A DNA stretch of 64,000 bases from Antrihabitans stalactiti (GTDB taxonomy: Bacteria > Actinomycetota > Actinomycetes > Mycobacteriales > Mycobacteriaceae): NCBI RefSeq assembly GCF_012932915.1, contig NZ_VCQU01000014.1:1-64000 (forward strand). Direction: 5' to 3'. Below, one piece after another: positions 1 to 8,613 of this stretch (positions are counted from its first letter, which is position 1; every line of letters starts with the position of its first letter). Both the position numbers and the translations under genes were made by a program. A model generated the notes under the pieces. That model had not been told where the DNA came from. It saw nothing but the letters and a program-made list of their open reading frames with translations, and did not search any database.

Positions 1-667
1 GCTGTTCCGAATTACCCGACCCTCATCGCGTGCTGTCACGCCGGTCGATCCCGGAGTTCCGATGTCCATGGATCCGGAGAACTCGTGTCCGTCGACCCGG
101 AGTTCCAACTGACCGTTGACACACGTTAAGCACCTCGGCGGGCACACCCAGACGCGCCTGCGTCCCACGTCCGAGAAGGTCACCGATCAAGTGTCAGCCT
201 GTTACCGATGCTGCTCTTCGCCCCGGATTCCAGCGCCCGCCGCTAATCGAGGACGAGGCCGTCCGAATGTATCGCAGAATCTGCAGTGTCTCCGCTTTGA
301 TCAGCAGTTTGATCGGCGGCGCCGACACCTTCGCAGCCCAAAGACAAGACATCTCGAGCAACCGTGTTCCGTTATTCACCGACAACAGCTGTCCTGAAAC
401 ACCGGTTCTGGACACGAGTTTCGGCACATGCTCGGCCGCTGGTCACCTGTGTGTGAATCGCGGCGATAAGTGGCACTGATTACGCGGCGGTAAGTGGCAC
501 CTGCCTCACGTAGCCGCCCAGCGACTACCACGGCACTAACCGACGAGGACTGCGCCTGAATGAGCCTGGAGCAGAGAAGTACCGCTTCGCTGCTTGTTCG
601 GTTTCCGCATATTGCCTGCCTGCTGGCTTGCGTCATTGGTGGGCGTTCTGCGCCGCCTATTGCAGGT
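1..667. other. Gene-free left flank
   Basis: I see no credible coding region here on either strand. Open frames are short, arginine/serine-rich and lack ribosome binding sites. The only recognisable structure is the 41-bp IS-end-like sequence at 461-501, listed separately. The stretch reads like decayed insertion-sequence or intergenic DNA to the left of the AraC/dehydrogenase island. Confidence 0.5.
461..501 (+). repeat. 41-bp sequence repeated right of the island (left copy)
   Basis: This 41-bp stretch matches 14314-14354 in the same orientation at 33 of 41 positions; shared blocks are cggcgata, gtggcactgatt and tggcacc. Within it the core aagtggcac occurs twice, which recalls the repeated sub-sites in the ends of IS21-family elements. 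The IS21 assignment is inference from general appearance; the similarity itself is seen directly. Confidence 0.5.
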
Positions 668-1705
668 TCAGATTATTCGGTGTGTCGACGTCCTGCGGGC
701 CAGGTACGAGCGGGGGCCTTGTCCGTTCCAGCGGCGGAACGCGTGTGAGAAGTTGCTGACGTCGGTGTATCCGAGTCGGTTCGACACCTGCTCTACCGAC
801 ATTCCACTGTTGAGCAGTTCCATCGCGAGGTGCTGGCGCACTTCGTCGAGAAGCCGCCGAAGCGAGGTGCCCTCGGACGCCAGTTGCCGTCGAAGGGTTC
901 GGGTGCTGGTGGACAGATGTTCGGCGATCTGGTCGAGTGTCGGTGGCTGTGCGGGATTCGACAACACCAGGTCGCGTACCTGACCGGCTCTTCCGGTTCG
1001 GGCTTCGCGTTTGTCCAGCAAGATTCGACACTGCTGCTCGGCAAGCCGGGCCGAATGGGCACTCGCTTGTGGCAGTTTGACGTCCAACTGCTCGGGCGCG
1101 AACGAGATCACGGTTTCTGCGGCGTCGAACTCAGGGACTGCGCCGAACATCTCTTCGTAGAGCGTCACGGCGGGTCCCGGTGGCGAATGCGTGAAGGTCA
1201 GCCGAGTGGGTTGTGGTGCGGCGCCGAAGATCTCACGATGCAGGACGGGGATCGCCGCCGCGTCACGCTCGAGCACGAACCTGCGCACGGCGGTGGGGAC
1301 CGAACGTGCGTCGACGACCAGCGTCAGTTCGTCGTGATGATCACGCAGTTCGAATGTGCAGAACGTGTAGGTCAAGCGCATGAATCTCAGCCCGACGTAC
1401 ATCGCCTCACGTAGTGTCTGGCTGCTGATCAGCGCGAAACCCCACACTCCATAGGCAGTCAACGGGTAGTTCTCAGCCAGTTCGAGCCCAAGACCGGGTC
1501 GATCTCCGATCGCGGCAACGATGTTCGAAATCGCCTTGAGCTCTTGTTGCCCGCTGACCTCGGCGTCGGGGTTGCGGATCCCGGCGAGTGTGGTGCGAGT
1601 ACCGGCGAGACTCACTTTCGGTGTCACGCCGAACTGTGCGGCCCACTCGACCATGACCGATAGGCTCGCCGCTGACCGTGGCGACTGCAGAATCGTTGCT
1701 GTCAC
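668..1705 (-). CDS. AraC-family regulator, VirS/OruR-like (second of a tandem pair)
   Basis: This 345-residue AraC regulator has the N-terminal arabinose-binding-like domain of the VirS/OruR group (about residues 15-200) and a C-terminal double helix-turn-helix. Visible motifs are STSTRTLRRQLASEG (first HTH) and VSNRLGYTDVSNFSHAFRRW (second HTH). The GTG start overlaps the TGA stop of the upstream regulator by 4 bases, so the two are probably translationally coupled. The pair looks like a tandem duplication, with matching spacing and homologous HTH segments. It is likely to control the catabolic genes to its right through the element at 4411, 7880 and 10045. The inducer is unknown. Confidence 0.88.
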   Translation of the reverse strand: MTATILQSPRSAASLSVMVEWAAQFGVTPKVSLAGTRTTLAGIRNPDAEVSGQQELKAISNIVAAIGDRPGLGLELAENYPLTAYGVWGFALISSQTLREAMYVGLRFMRLTYTFCTFELRDHHDELTLVVDARSVPTAVRRFVLERDAAAIPVLHREIFGAAPQPTRLTFTHSPPGPAVTLYEEMFGAVPEFDAAETVISFAPEQLDVKLPQASAHSARLAEQQCRILLDKREARTGRAGQVRDLVLSNPAQPPTLDQIAEHLSTSTRTLRRQLASEGTSLRRLLDEVRQHLAMELLNSGMSVEQVSNRLGYTDVSNFSHAFRRWNGQGPRSYLARRTSTHRII

Positions 1706-2733
1706 GGTGATTTCGTGTTCTGTCGGTACTCGCGCGGGCCGACTCCCTTCCACCGTCGGAACGCTTGGGTGAAGCTCGACACCTGGGAGTATCCGAGACG
1801 ATCGGCGACTTGGGCCACCGCGAGACCGTCGGTGACTAGCAATTCCTCGGCGAGTGCTTCGCGTACTTCTTCTTGCAGCGTTCGCAGCGAAACACCTTCC
1901 ATTGCCAGGTACCGCCGCAGGGTGCGGGTACTGAGGGTGAGCTGCCGCGCCGCCTCGTCCAGCGACACCACCGGCGTCGGACTGGCGAACATGAGGTCGC
2001 GGAGCAGTCCCGCTACTCCCGCGCGCGCTGATCGTTGCCGAAGCAGTTCCCATGCCTGACGCTCCGCCATCGACTTTGTGTGTTCGTTCGCCTTCGGTAG
2101 CGGGACGTCGAGCCAATCTCCGACGACGGTCAGGCTGTTCTCGGCGGCGCCGAACAGGGGCATCGTGCCGAAGATGTCTTTGTACTTCCGTTCGAGTTTC
2201 TCGGTGGGCGGCGCAGTCGTGTAGGTGGCGTCGAGGGGGACATCGGAGGATGCGAGCAGGTCGCATTGCAACGTGCGAATTCCGGTCATGTCGCGGTCGA
2301 GGGCGAATCTTCGCACGGCGAGCGGGAGATCGCTGGGGTCCAGGACTATGCGCAGCGAGCCGTCCCCCGGGTCTGGGACGAGGCTGAGTCGGCACAGGCA
2401 GAAGCTCAGCGCGGCCAGTGGAAGCCCGATTGAAATCGCCTCCCGGAGCGTTTTCGCGCTCATGAGCGCGAGACCCCAGATGCCGGGGGAGGTCGAATGG
2501 CACCGCAGACCCGCCTCGATGCCCAGGTCGGGGCTGTCGCCGAGCGTGTCGAGCATGTTGGTGATGATCTTGAGTTCGTCGCGAAAGCTGATTTCACGGT
2601 CGAGATCATCGAGATCTGCTCTCGTCAGCTTCGTTCCGGCCAGCACGGCGCTCAGCGGCATTCCGTGTTCGACTGCCATGTCGACGAGCAGTGCCGAGCT
2701 GGCCGGCGAGCGGAGAACTTCGTGCAGACTCAC
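1702..2733 (-). CDS. AraC-family regulator, VirS/OruR-like (first of a tandem pair)
   Basis: This is a 343-residue regulator of the VirS/OruR AraC subfamily. An N-terminal ligand-binding-type domain (about 10-200) is followed by the DNA-binding domain with TLSTRTLRRYLAMEG and VADRLGYSQVSSFTQAFRRW. The start is a GTG 18 bases after the stop of the succinate-semialdehyde dehydrogenase gene, with gaaggg upstream, so it is the second gene of a dehydrogenase-regulator-regulator operon. In Mycobacterium tuberculosis the related VirS controls the mymA oxidation operon, which fits the esterase and reductase neighbours. If its site is the element at 4411, it regulates itself through the operon promoter. 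Confidence 0.88.
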   Translation of the reverse strand: MSLHEVLRSPASSALLVDMAVEHGMPLSAVLAGTKLTRADLDDLDREISFRDELKIITNMLDTLGDSPDLGIEAGLRCHSTSPGIWGLALMSAKTLREAISIGLPLAALSFCLCRLSLVPDPGDGSLRIVLDPSDLPLAVRRFALDRDMTGIRTLQCDLLASSDVPLDATYTTAPPTEKLERKYKDIFGTMPLFGAAENSLTVVGDWLDVPLPKANEHTKSMAERQAWELLRQRSARAGVAGLLRDLMFASPTPVVSLDEAARQLTLSTRTLRRYLAMEGVSLRTLQEEVREALAEELLVTDGLAVAQVADRLGYSQVSSFTQAFRRWKGVGPREYRQNTKSP

Positions 2734-2751
2734 TCGAATACCCTTCGGTTG

Positions 2752-4374
2752 CTAGCGCATCCCGGTAATTTTCGCGACTTTGAGCGCCTGGGTTGTCGCT
2801 TTGGCGAACAGCCGCCACGAAATCGACGGTGGCGGGTTGAGATTGTGCAAGCGCTGGTAGGCGACCGTCTGTGCTTCGGTGTACTTGAGGATGCCCTCGG
2901 CTCCGTGTCGACGGCCGACGCCGGAGTCGCCCATACCGCCCATCGGGGAGTCGACACTGCCCCACGCGGCGACGAACGCTTCGTTCACGTTGACGGTTCC
3001 GGCGTGGATCTGCGCGGCAATCTTTTGACCACGTGCCGAATTGCGTGTCCACACACTGGCATTGAGACCGTAGACGGTGTCGTTGGCCAGTCGTACCGCC
3101 GTCTCGTCCGACGAGAACGGATAGATCGACACCACCGGTCCGAACGTCTCCGACCGGTACAGCGTCATGTCCGGGGTGACATCCTCGAGAATGGTCGGCT
3201 CGTAGAACAGCGGGCCGAGGTCGGGCCGCGGACGGCCGCCGGCGAGAACCGTGGCGCCCTTCGACACCGCATCGTCGACATGCGCGAGCACCGTGTCGAG
3301 TTGGCTGGAGTTCGTCAGGGACCCCATATCTTTGTCGAAGTCGTAGCTGGCACCCAGTCGCATGCGCCGTGTTCGCTCCACGAACCGTGGCACGAAGTCG
3401 TCGTAGATGTCTTCGTGCACGTACATACGCTCGATCGACACGCACAGCTGGCCCGCGGATGGGAAGCTCGCGGCGATCGCGCCCTCGACCGCCCGGTCGA
3501 TATCGGCGTCGTCGAGAACGACCATCGCGTTCTTGCCGCCGAGCTCGAGGGAGGCGCCGATGAGGCGTTCACCGGCCGCGCTCGCGATCTGACGACCGCT
3601 TGCCGTCGAGCCGGTGAACATCATGTAGTTCGCGTTGTTCATCAGCGATGTCCCGATCGAGCTGCCACGCCCGATGACGATCTGCCAGACGTGGTCAGGC
3701 AATCCGGCTTCGCGCATGAGTGCCAGTGCCCACAGCGCCGTCAACGCGGTCTGGGTGTCGGGCTTCTGGACGACGGCGTTGCCGGCCATGAGAGCCGCGA
3801 TCGTGTCGCTGGCGGCCATGCTCAGGGGGTAGTTCCACGGTGAGATGACCGCGACGACACCTTTTGGGTGCCTGAGCTCGGTCGTCGACGTCATCCCCGG
3901 GATCACTCCTCGGCGCCTTTTGGGCGCGAGCAGCGAGTGTGCCGTGCGTGCGTAGTAGCGCGACGTGACGGCGATGTCGGTGACCTCCATGAAGGCATCG
4001 CGACGGGTTTTACCGCTTTCGGCCTGCATGAGGTCCAACACTTCGTCCTGGCGCTTGAGGACCAGATCGTGAAAGCGCAGCATGATCCTCCTACGCGCCT
4101 TGAACGAGGTCTTCGCCCATTCACGCTGCGCCTGGTGGGCGGTCACGAACGCGTCGGCGACGTCGTCCGGTGTCGAGACAGGAAGCGCGGCCAAGGTCTC
4201 CAGGGTGTAGGGCGCGCGGGTGGTCACCCGAGGCGCATCCGGCTTGGCGGAGACGAGTCCCGCAAGTCGGTTCACGACATCCGGGGTGAGCGAAGGTGGA
4301 AGGTCGGCGCTGCGATCGAACGCGGCACGAGGGGTGGCCGGTGTCGCAAGTTCGTGTGTGGTCATGACGTCCAC
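2752..4374 (-). CDS. gabD2: NADP-type succinate-semialdehyde dehydrogenase (GabD2-like)
   Basis: This 540-residue aldehyde dehydrogenase most resembles mycobacterial GabD2, which oxidises succinic semialdehyde to succinate in the cytosol. The Rossmann-side motif VVAVISPWNYPLSM, the catalytic base in ELGGKN, the nucleophilic Cys in SAGQLCVSIER and the late motif ETFGPVVSIYPF are all present. The GTG start at 4374 has AGGAG 8 bases upstream. An alternative ATG lies 9 bases downstream. It heads an operon with the two AraC regulators, and the shared element at 4411-4437 lies 37 bases before the start. Family-level function is secure; the physiological aldehyde in this island could be another semialdehyde. 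Confidence 0.88.
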   Translation of the reverse strand: MDVMTTHELATPATPRAAFDRSADLPPSLTPDVVNRLAGLVSAKPDAPRVTTRAPYTLETLAALPVSTPDDVADAFVTAHQAQREWAKTSFKARRRIMLRFHDLVLKRQDEVLDLMQAESGKTRRDAFMEVTDIAVTSRYYARTAHSLLAPKRRRGVIPGMTSTTELRHPKGVVAVISPWNYPLSMAASDTIAALMAGNAVVQKPDTQTALTALWALALMREAGLPDHVWQIVIGRGSSIGTSLMNNANYMMFTGSTASGRQIASAAGERLIGASLELGGKNAMVVLDDADIDRAVEGAIAASFPSAGQLCVSIERMYVHEDIYDDFVPRFVERTRRMRLGASYDFDKDMGSLTNSSQLDTVLAHVDDAVSKGATVLAGGRPRPDLGPLFYEPTILEDVTPDMTLYRSETFGPVVSIYPFSSDETAVRLANDTVYGLNASVWTRNSARGQKIAAQIHAGTVNVNEAFVAAWGSVDSPMGGMGDSGVGRRHGAEGILKYTEAQTVAYQRLHNLNPPPSISWRLFAKATTQALKVAKITGMR

Positions 4375-4410
4375 GGTAGAAACTCCTGCGACCGCTTCAC
4401 AGGTGACGAC

Positions 4411-4437
4411 TGGCCAATCAGTTGTGTTCAGTGGCCA
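4411..4437 (+). promoter_or_regulatory. Shared promoter element, copy A (candidate AraC site)
   Basis: TGGCCAATCAGTTGTG is followed by TTCAGT and GGCCA. The same arrangement, with two GGCCA blocks 22 bases apart and GTTGTG between them, recurs at 7880-7906 and (inverted) at 10045-10071. It lies just upstream of the dehydrogenase-AraC-AraC operon. A 21-22 bp direct repeat is typical of AraC-family dimers, so I infer that one or both local AraC proteins bind it. Confidence 0.65.
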
Positions 4438-4444
4438 TCATGAG

Positions 4445-5319
4445 TCAGCCTGGCATGTCTGAGTCGACGCGTCTCAGCCGCCACGATCTGAGCCGGTCGT
4501 ATCCACCTACGTCTTGCGGCGGCTGCTCGTCGAGCTGGAAACGGGGATTGTCGCCCAGTGCTGCGGCGGTGTTCTCGTCGACTCGCACGTCACCGGCGCG
4601 ACCGAGAGACGTGAGTCGACTCGCGATGTTGACGGTCGGACCGAAGACGTCGCCGAGTCGTCGCAGGATGGGACCTGACGCGACGCCGGCATGAAGTGGT
4701 GGTTAGGACTGCGTCGCCGATGAGTTTCACCACGCGCCGCCGTGCGCGCCTACGGCGTCGGTCGAGAAGAGTGCGGTGAATCCGGAGATGTCGGCGAATC
4801 CGACGGTTGCGCCGTCGGCGGAGTCCGGGTGCCGGCCCACTTGCATGGCTTTGCGCGCGACGAACGCCGCCAGCTGCCGTCGCCACACGTAGGTGTGCAG
4901 GTCTTCGATGAACGGCAGTGTCTCGTTGCCGAGTTGATCGACTGCCGCGTCGAAACTCCCGGACTGCTTGAGCGCCCCCGTGTACATCAGCTCGCCTTCG
5001 CTGTCGGCGAGCTGGGCGAATAGTTGGCCGATCAACCGTGACAGCGACACGACCTCGTCGAAGGTGGCGATGCCGAGCGCGATGCTCTCTTCACTCGCTG
5101 GGCGGCGACGAGGTCGTATTCCGTCAGCGAGACCTGGTTGTCGTACCCCTCCTCGTCGACGCTCGCGAACCCCATCGATTGCCACAGGCGCCGCCCGACT
5201 TCTCGATCGATGTCCGCTCGCTCGGCCAAGTCGCGTGGACTCAGCGTGCGTGGCCCGCCGAGAAGGGTGACTTCGACCGACTCGGCAAATGCTTGCGGAT
5301 CGAACCCTTCGTCCGGCAT
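4445..5319 (-). pseudogene. Class III adenylate cyclase, decayed
   Basis: The minus strand carries pieces of a class III adenylate cyclase with the regulatory N-terminal domain found in mycobacterial Rv1264-like cyclases. The first piece (from 5319) ends at NQVSLTEYDLVAAQR, then shifts frame near 5100 into ESIALGIATFDEVVSLSRL and on to VGFADISGFTALFS. Another shift with sequence loss near 4740 gives RVVKLIGDAVL. A further loss leads to FGPTVNIASRLTSLGRAG and a stop at 4445. Two frameshifts and missing catalytic-domain residues mean no active cyclase can be made. It sits between the dehydrogenase and reductase genes, on the same strand. Confidence 0.8.
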
Positions 5320-5396
5320 TCAGTCCTCGCTCTCGTTCAGGTACAGGTTTACCTGGTGCACGAGAGATTCAATCGAGGAACGGGGCCCGGCAACCG

Positions 5397-6641
5397 CTAA
5401 CGGACAGCCTTTCGGAGGCGCAGCCAGGTCGTGTATCGACGCAAAGCCCGACGTTGCAGGACCGTCTCTTTCGCGAGGGCGATCTTCGGGTGGATCCCCG
5501 GTTGTGGGGCGCGTCCGCGTCCCAGCCGCCGGAGTTGCTGGCGGACACGTGCCATGCTCGCTGCCGAGGCAACGGCCTTGTCATCGATGTTGATCGGCTT
5601 GAGCTGCACCTGTGCCTCATCGCTGTGTCGCCATTTGTTCGGCAGATCGGGGTCGACAGCGAGCGCGGTGCCCATTCCCACGAGGTCGATTCCGCTCGCG
5701 AGCACCTCTTCGGCGACGGGGCGGCGCGCGATGCCTCCGGTCAGCATCAGCGGAAGTGAGCTGCTCTGTGCGAGTTGTGTGGCGAGCTCCAAGAAATAGG
5801 CCTCCCGGGCGATCGTTCGATCGTCGGCGGCGCGACCCGACATCGCGGGGCTTTCGTAGCTTCCGCCCGACAGTTCGACGACGTCGACCCCGAGCGGCTC
5901 GAGCATCTGGATGACGTTGCGCGCGTCGTCGGCGTCGAATCCGCCGCGTTGGAAATCGGCCGAGTTCAATTTCACCGCCACCGCGAACTGCGCCCCGACG
6001 GCCGCGCGCACTGCAGACACGATGCTTACCAGCAGGCGTGCGCGATTCTCGAGAGTGCCGCCCCAGGCGTCGGTGCGCTTGTTCACCAGAGGGGAGAGGA
6101 ATTGCGACAGCAGATATCCGTGTGCGGCGTGAATCTCGACGCCGTCGAAGCCGACCTCCTGAGCACGCCGCGCGGTGTCGGCGAATCGCGCGATCGTCGC
6201 GGTGATCTGTTCGGCGGTCATCTCGATCGGCTGCGCGATCCGCTTGCTCTGCTTGCCGATGTCGACTCGGATCGCCGACGGTGCCCATGCGACGCCGGGC
6301 ATGTCGGCCCGGACTTGCCGACCCGGATGGTTGATCTGCATCCAGATCTTCGCGCCACCGGCATGGGCGGCGTCTGCCCATTGCCGGAACGGTTCGAGTG
6401 GCGAGTCCGCGTCGAGCACGATCCCGCCCGGTCCGGTCAGGGCTTCGGCGTGCACCATCACGTTCCCGGTGATGATCAGCCCGACGCCGCCGTTGCTCCA
6501 GCGCTGGTACAGGCGCCTGAACTGAGCGTCCGGCAGTTGGCCCGTCGCGGCCATGTTTTCCTCCATGGCCGCCTTGACCAGCCGGTTCGGCAGGACTTGC
6601 CCGTTCGGAAGGGTGAACGGGCGGGACACGGTGGACGACAT
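5397..6641 (-). CDS. NADH:flavin oxidoreductase, old yellow enzyme family
   Basis: This 414-residue FMN-dependent ene-reductase-type TIM barrel has the family motifs AAMEENMA near the N-terminus, HAAHGYLLSQFLSP with the substrate-binding His pair around residue 185, and LMLTGGIARRP with the phosphate-binding loop near residue 330. It has no C-terminal iron-sulfur/NADH domain of the 2,4-dienoyl-CoA reductase type. The ATG at 6641 follows GAAGGAAAGCTC, which argues for it over upstream in-frame starts. A TetR-type operator identical in layout to that of the TetR gene lies 20 bases before the start, so the TetR protein at 7969 probably represses this gene. Substrate not predictable, probably an alpha,beta-unsaturated carbonyl. 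Confidence 0.88.
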   Translation of the reverse strand: MSSTVSRPFTLPNGQVLPNRLVKAAMEENMAATGQLPDAQFRRLYQRWSNGGVGLIITGNVMVHAEALTGPGGIVLDADSPLEPFRQWADAAHAGGAKIWMQINHPGRQVRADMPGVAWAPSAIRVDIGKQSKRIAQPIEMTAEQITATIARFADTARRAQEVGFDGVEIHAAHGYLLSQFLSPLVNKRTDAWGGTLENRARLLVSIVSAVRAAVGAQFAVAVKLNSADFQRGGFDADDARNVIQMLEPLGVDVVELSGGSYESPAMSGRAADDRTIAREAYFLELATQLAQSSSLPLMLTGGIARRPVAEEVLASGIDLVGMGTALAVDPDLPNKWRHSDEAQVQLKPINIDDKAVASAASMARVRQQLRRLGRGRAPQPGIHPKIALAKETVLQRRALRRYTTWLRLRKAVR

Positions 6642-6661
6642 GAGCTTTCCTTCGGTCGGAA

Positions 6662-6678
6662 TGTATGCACTGATTACA
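6662..6678 (+). promoter_or_regulatory. TetR-type operator upstream of the flavin reductase
   Basis: TGTATGCACTGATTACA is an imperfect palindrome whose right half, TGATTACA, is identical to that of the operator at 7932-7948. Both end 20 bases before the start codon of their gene. I infer that the TetR protein encoded at 7969 binds both. Confidence 0.6.
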
Positions 6679-6767
6679 TGAAGGTAGAGCGCAATGTGAG
6701 CGCCGTCAACATGCGGTGGTGCAGGCCACATGTCGATAGCCTCACGAACGCGGTAAATCGCCGACCG

Positions 6768-7802
6768 TCAACCAGCGAGATGTTCGTCGAGGAAACGCCA
6801 CGTGGTGGTCGGCGCTTTCGGTCCGGCCAGCACGCCGACGTGACCGCCCGGCGCGGTTTCGAACCGCAGCCTGGGGGCGCCGGTGAGCACGGTGGTGATG
6901 GCGTGTGCAACCGGGACAGGTGCAATGACATCGGCGAGCCCCGCCACTGCCAATACCGGAACCCGGATCTCACCGAGATCGATTCTCCGATCGCCGAGCA
7001 CGACGTGCCCGTTGGCGAGCTCGTTGCCGAGCATCAACTGATGCCACATCTGGTGGAACAACCGACCGGGATATGCGGGCATTGCAGCCATGAAACCGTC
7101 GACCGACTTCATCTGCTCGAGCTTGACCGTCTCGTTTGCATGTTGCAGGACGAACCATGGTTTGGTCAGCTCCCGTTCGAGAGCGGTCAGCTTGAAGCTG
7201 TTGCGGACCAGCCAAGGCGGCACTCCGCCCATGACCCGATTCACGGTTCCGATCACTCGTCCACCTGTGACGGTCGCGGCCCGTCGGAGTGGGGAGATCG
7301 CGGGAAGCTTGGAGTAGTCGATCGGGGTACCGATCGTGGCGATGGACGCGACCGGCAGCCCGGGGTGTGCGGCGACGGTCAGCAGCGACAAAGTGCCGCC
7401 CAGCGACCATCCCACGATGTGAACGCTCTGCGCGGCCTCCGCGGACGCCGCGCTAACCGCGCGTGGCACGATTCGGTCGATCCACTCTTCGAACCCCATG
7501 CCGCGGTCGGCGTAAGAGATGTCGCCGTAGTCGGCCAGATAGACCGCGTGTCCCTGGTCGACCAGGTGTGCGACCAGACTCTGCGTAGGTCGCAGGTCGT
7601 ATGTCGCGGCAGGTGCTGCGGGCGGCGGGACGAGCAGAACCGGTGGCTTGCTGGTGGGGCGGCGACCGTAGCGCGTGAGGGTGAGCTTGTGCTCGGAGAC
7701 GATCGTCGTGCCAGGCATAGACGTGCCGGGCGGGATCGGCTCCGCGGAGAGAACGGACAGGGTTGTGCGCACTCTCGAAAGCTGCTGTGACAGTGACGGC
7801 AT
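6768..7802 (-). CDS. Alpha/beta hydrolase, PhaC/PHA-depolymerase-like
   Basis: This 344-residue alpha/beta-fold hydrolase resembles polyhydroxyalkanoate synthase-related proteins. The nucleophile elbow is GWSLGG, so the nucleophile is Ser rather than the Cys of true PhaC synthases. The likely acid lies in VAGLADVIAPV and the His in PGGHVGV near the C-terminus. The ATG at 7802 has GGGAG 7 bases upstream. The gene is divergent from the TetR regulator, and the shared promoter element copy B (7880-7906) lies 78 bases upstream. It could be an esterase or lipase acting on an acyl or hydroxyacyl ester; a synthase role is less likely because of the Ser. Confidence 0.8.
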   Translation of the reverse strand: MPSLSQQLSRVRTTLSVLSAEPIPPGTSMPGTTIVSEHKLTLTRYGRRPTSKPPVLLVPPPAAPAATYDLRPTQSLVAHLVDQGHAVYLADYGDISYADRGMGFEEWIDRIVPRAVSAASAEAAQSVHIVGWSLGGTLSLLTVAAHPGLPVASIATIGTPIDYSKLPAISPLRRAATVTGGRVIGTVNRVMGGVPPWLVRNSFKLTALERELTKPWFVLQHANETVKLEQMKSVDGFMAAMPAYPGRLFHQMWHQLMLGNELANGHVVLGDRRIDLGEIRVPVLAVAGLADVIAPVPVAHAITTVLTGAPRLRFETAPGGHVGVLAGPKAPTTTWRFLDEHLAG

Positions 7803-7879
7803 TTCGCGACTCCCGCTCGATGTGTGCTGCTGGTCGTACCGACGTTATGGCAGTTCGGTCAGCGCCCACAGGTGCGGAC

Positions 7880-7906
7880 TGGCCAATGAGTTGTGATATC
7901 CGGCCA
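7880..7906 (+). promoter_or_regulatory. Shared promoter element, copy B (candidate AraC site)
   Basis: TGGCCAATGAGTTGTG is followed by ATATCC and GGCCA, with the same 22-base spacing between GGCCA blocks as copies A and C. It lies between the hydrolase and the TetR gene and is oriented toward the hydrolase as copy A is toward its dehydrogenase. Confidence 0.65.
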
Positions 7907-7931
7907 TCGGCGACGACGGTCGTGCTAGGTT

Positions 7932-7948
7932 TGTTAGCAGTGATTACA
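7932..7948 (+). promoter_or_regulatory. TetR-type operator upstream of its own gene
   Basis: TGTTAGCAGTGATTACA is an imperfect palindrome (6 of 8 half-site positions) ending 20 bases before the TTG start of the TetR gene. It shares TGATTACA and the half-site spacing with 6662-6678. This suggests autoregulation. Confidence 0.6.
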
Positions 7949-7968
7949 TCGGGGAAAGGGAGAGACCG

Positions 7969-8613
7969 TTGCCAGCATCGGCGAACTCCTATCACCACGG
8001 CGATCTCCCGGGCGCGCTGGTTCGTGCCGCTGTCGAACTGCTCGAGAACGCCGATGTGAGCGAGCTGTCACTGCGCGCTGCTGCCCGGCGTGCTGGGGTA
8101 TCGCCGGCCGCGCCCTACCGCCATTTCGCCGATCGCGAGTCGTTGTTGTCGGCCGTAGCGGCGGTGGGCTACCGGGAACTGGCCGACACCCTGTCCGCGG
8201 CGCATCCCGAGCCGGCCACAGTGGACGACCTCGCCGACATCGCAGTCGCCTACGTCCGTTTCGCATTGACTCGAACGGGGTTGTTCCGGGCGATGTTCGC
8301 CGAGCCGTGCGATCCCGGCAACCCGCAACGAACCGCTGCGGCACAGGCGATTCGTCAGTACGTCAGTTCCAGCGTCGAGCGGGTGTTCGGCGGCGCGGAC
8401 CGCGAAGCACTGTCGGCAGGGGTATGGGCCTTCGTACACGGTCTCGCGTTCTTGCATCTCGATGGCAAGTTCGACGCGACGTCGGCAGAGGCCGTCGACG
8501 ACCGGGTTCGTGCTGCTGTGCACGCTCTACTCGGGGTCAGGTCCGCCGTCGCAGTGCAACGACCGGAATCGTTCGCTCTGTCTTCGCCTGATACTGCGCA
8601 AATATCGGGCTGA
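7969..8613 (+). CDS. TetR/AcrR-family regulator (WHG-domain type)
   Basis: This 214-residue repressor has the N-terminal HTH in LSLRAAARRAGVSPAAPYRH (about residues 33-52) and a C-terminal ligand domain of the TetR_C WHG type. The start is a TTG preceded by a purine-rich ggggaaagggaga. Its own promoter and that of the flavin reductase carry the same palindrome, so its likely targets are itself and the reductase. The neighbouring shared element suggests that it works alongside the AraC pair. Its 3' end overlaps the end of the convergent DUF385 gene by 77 bases. Confidence 0.88.
   Translation: MPASANSYHHGDLPGALVRAAVELLENADVSELSLRAAARRAGVSPAAPYRHFADRESLLSAVAAVGYRELADTLSAAHPEPATVDDLADIAVAYVRFALTRTGLFRAMFAEPCDPGNPQRTAAAQAIRQYVSSSVERVFGGADREALSAGVWAFVHGLAFLHLDGKFDATSAEAVDDRVRAAVHALLGVRSAVAVQRPESFALSSPDTAQISG

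Noticed and set aside
2497-3843. Long plus-strand open frame (448 codons) opposite the dehydrogenase gene
   Set aside because: It is antisense to strongly conserved aldehyde dehydrogenase sequence, Arg/His-rich and without domains, which is a typical high-GC shadow.
5775-7790. Plus-strand open frame of 671 codons opposite the flavin reductase and hydrolase
   Set aside because: It spans two genuine opposite-strand genes and their promoter, and no protein family is visible.
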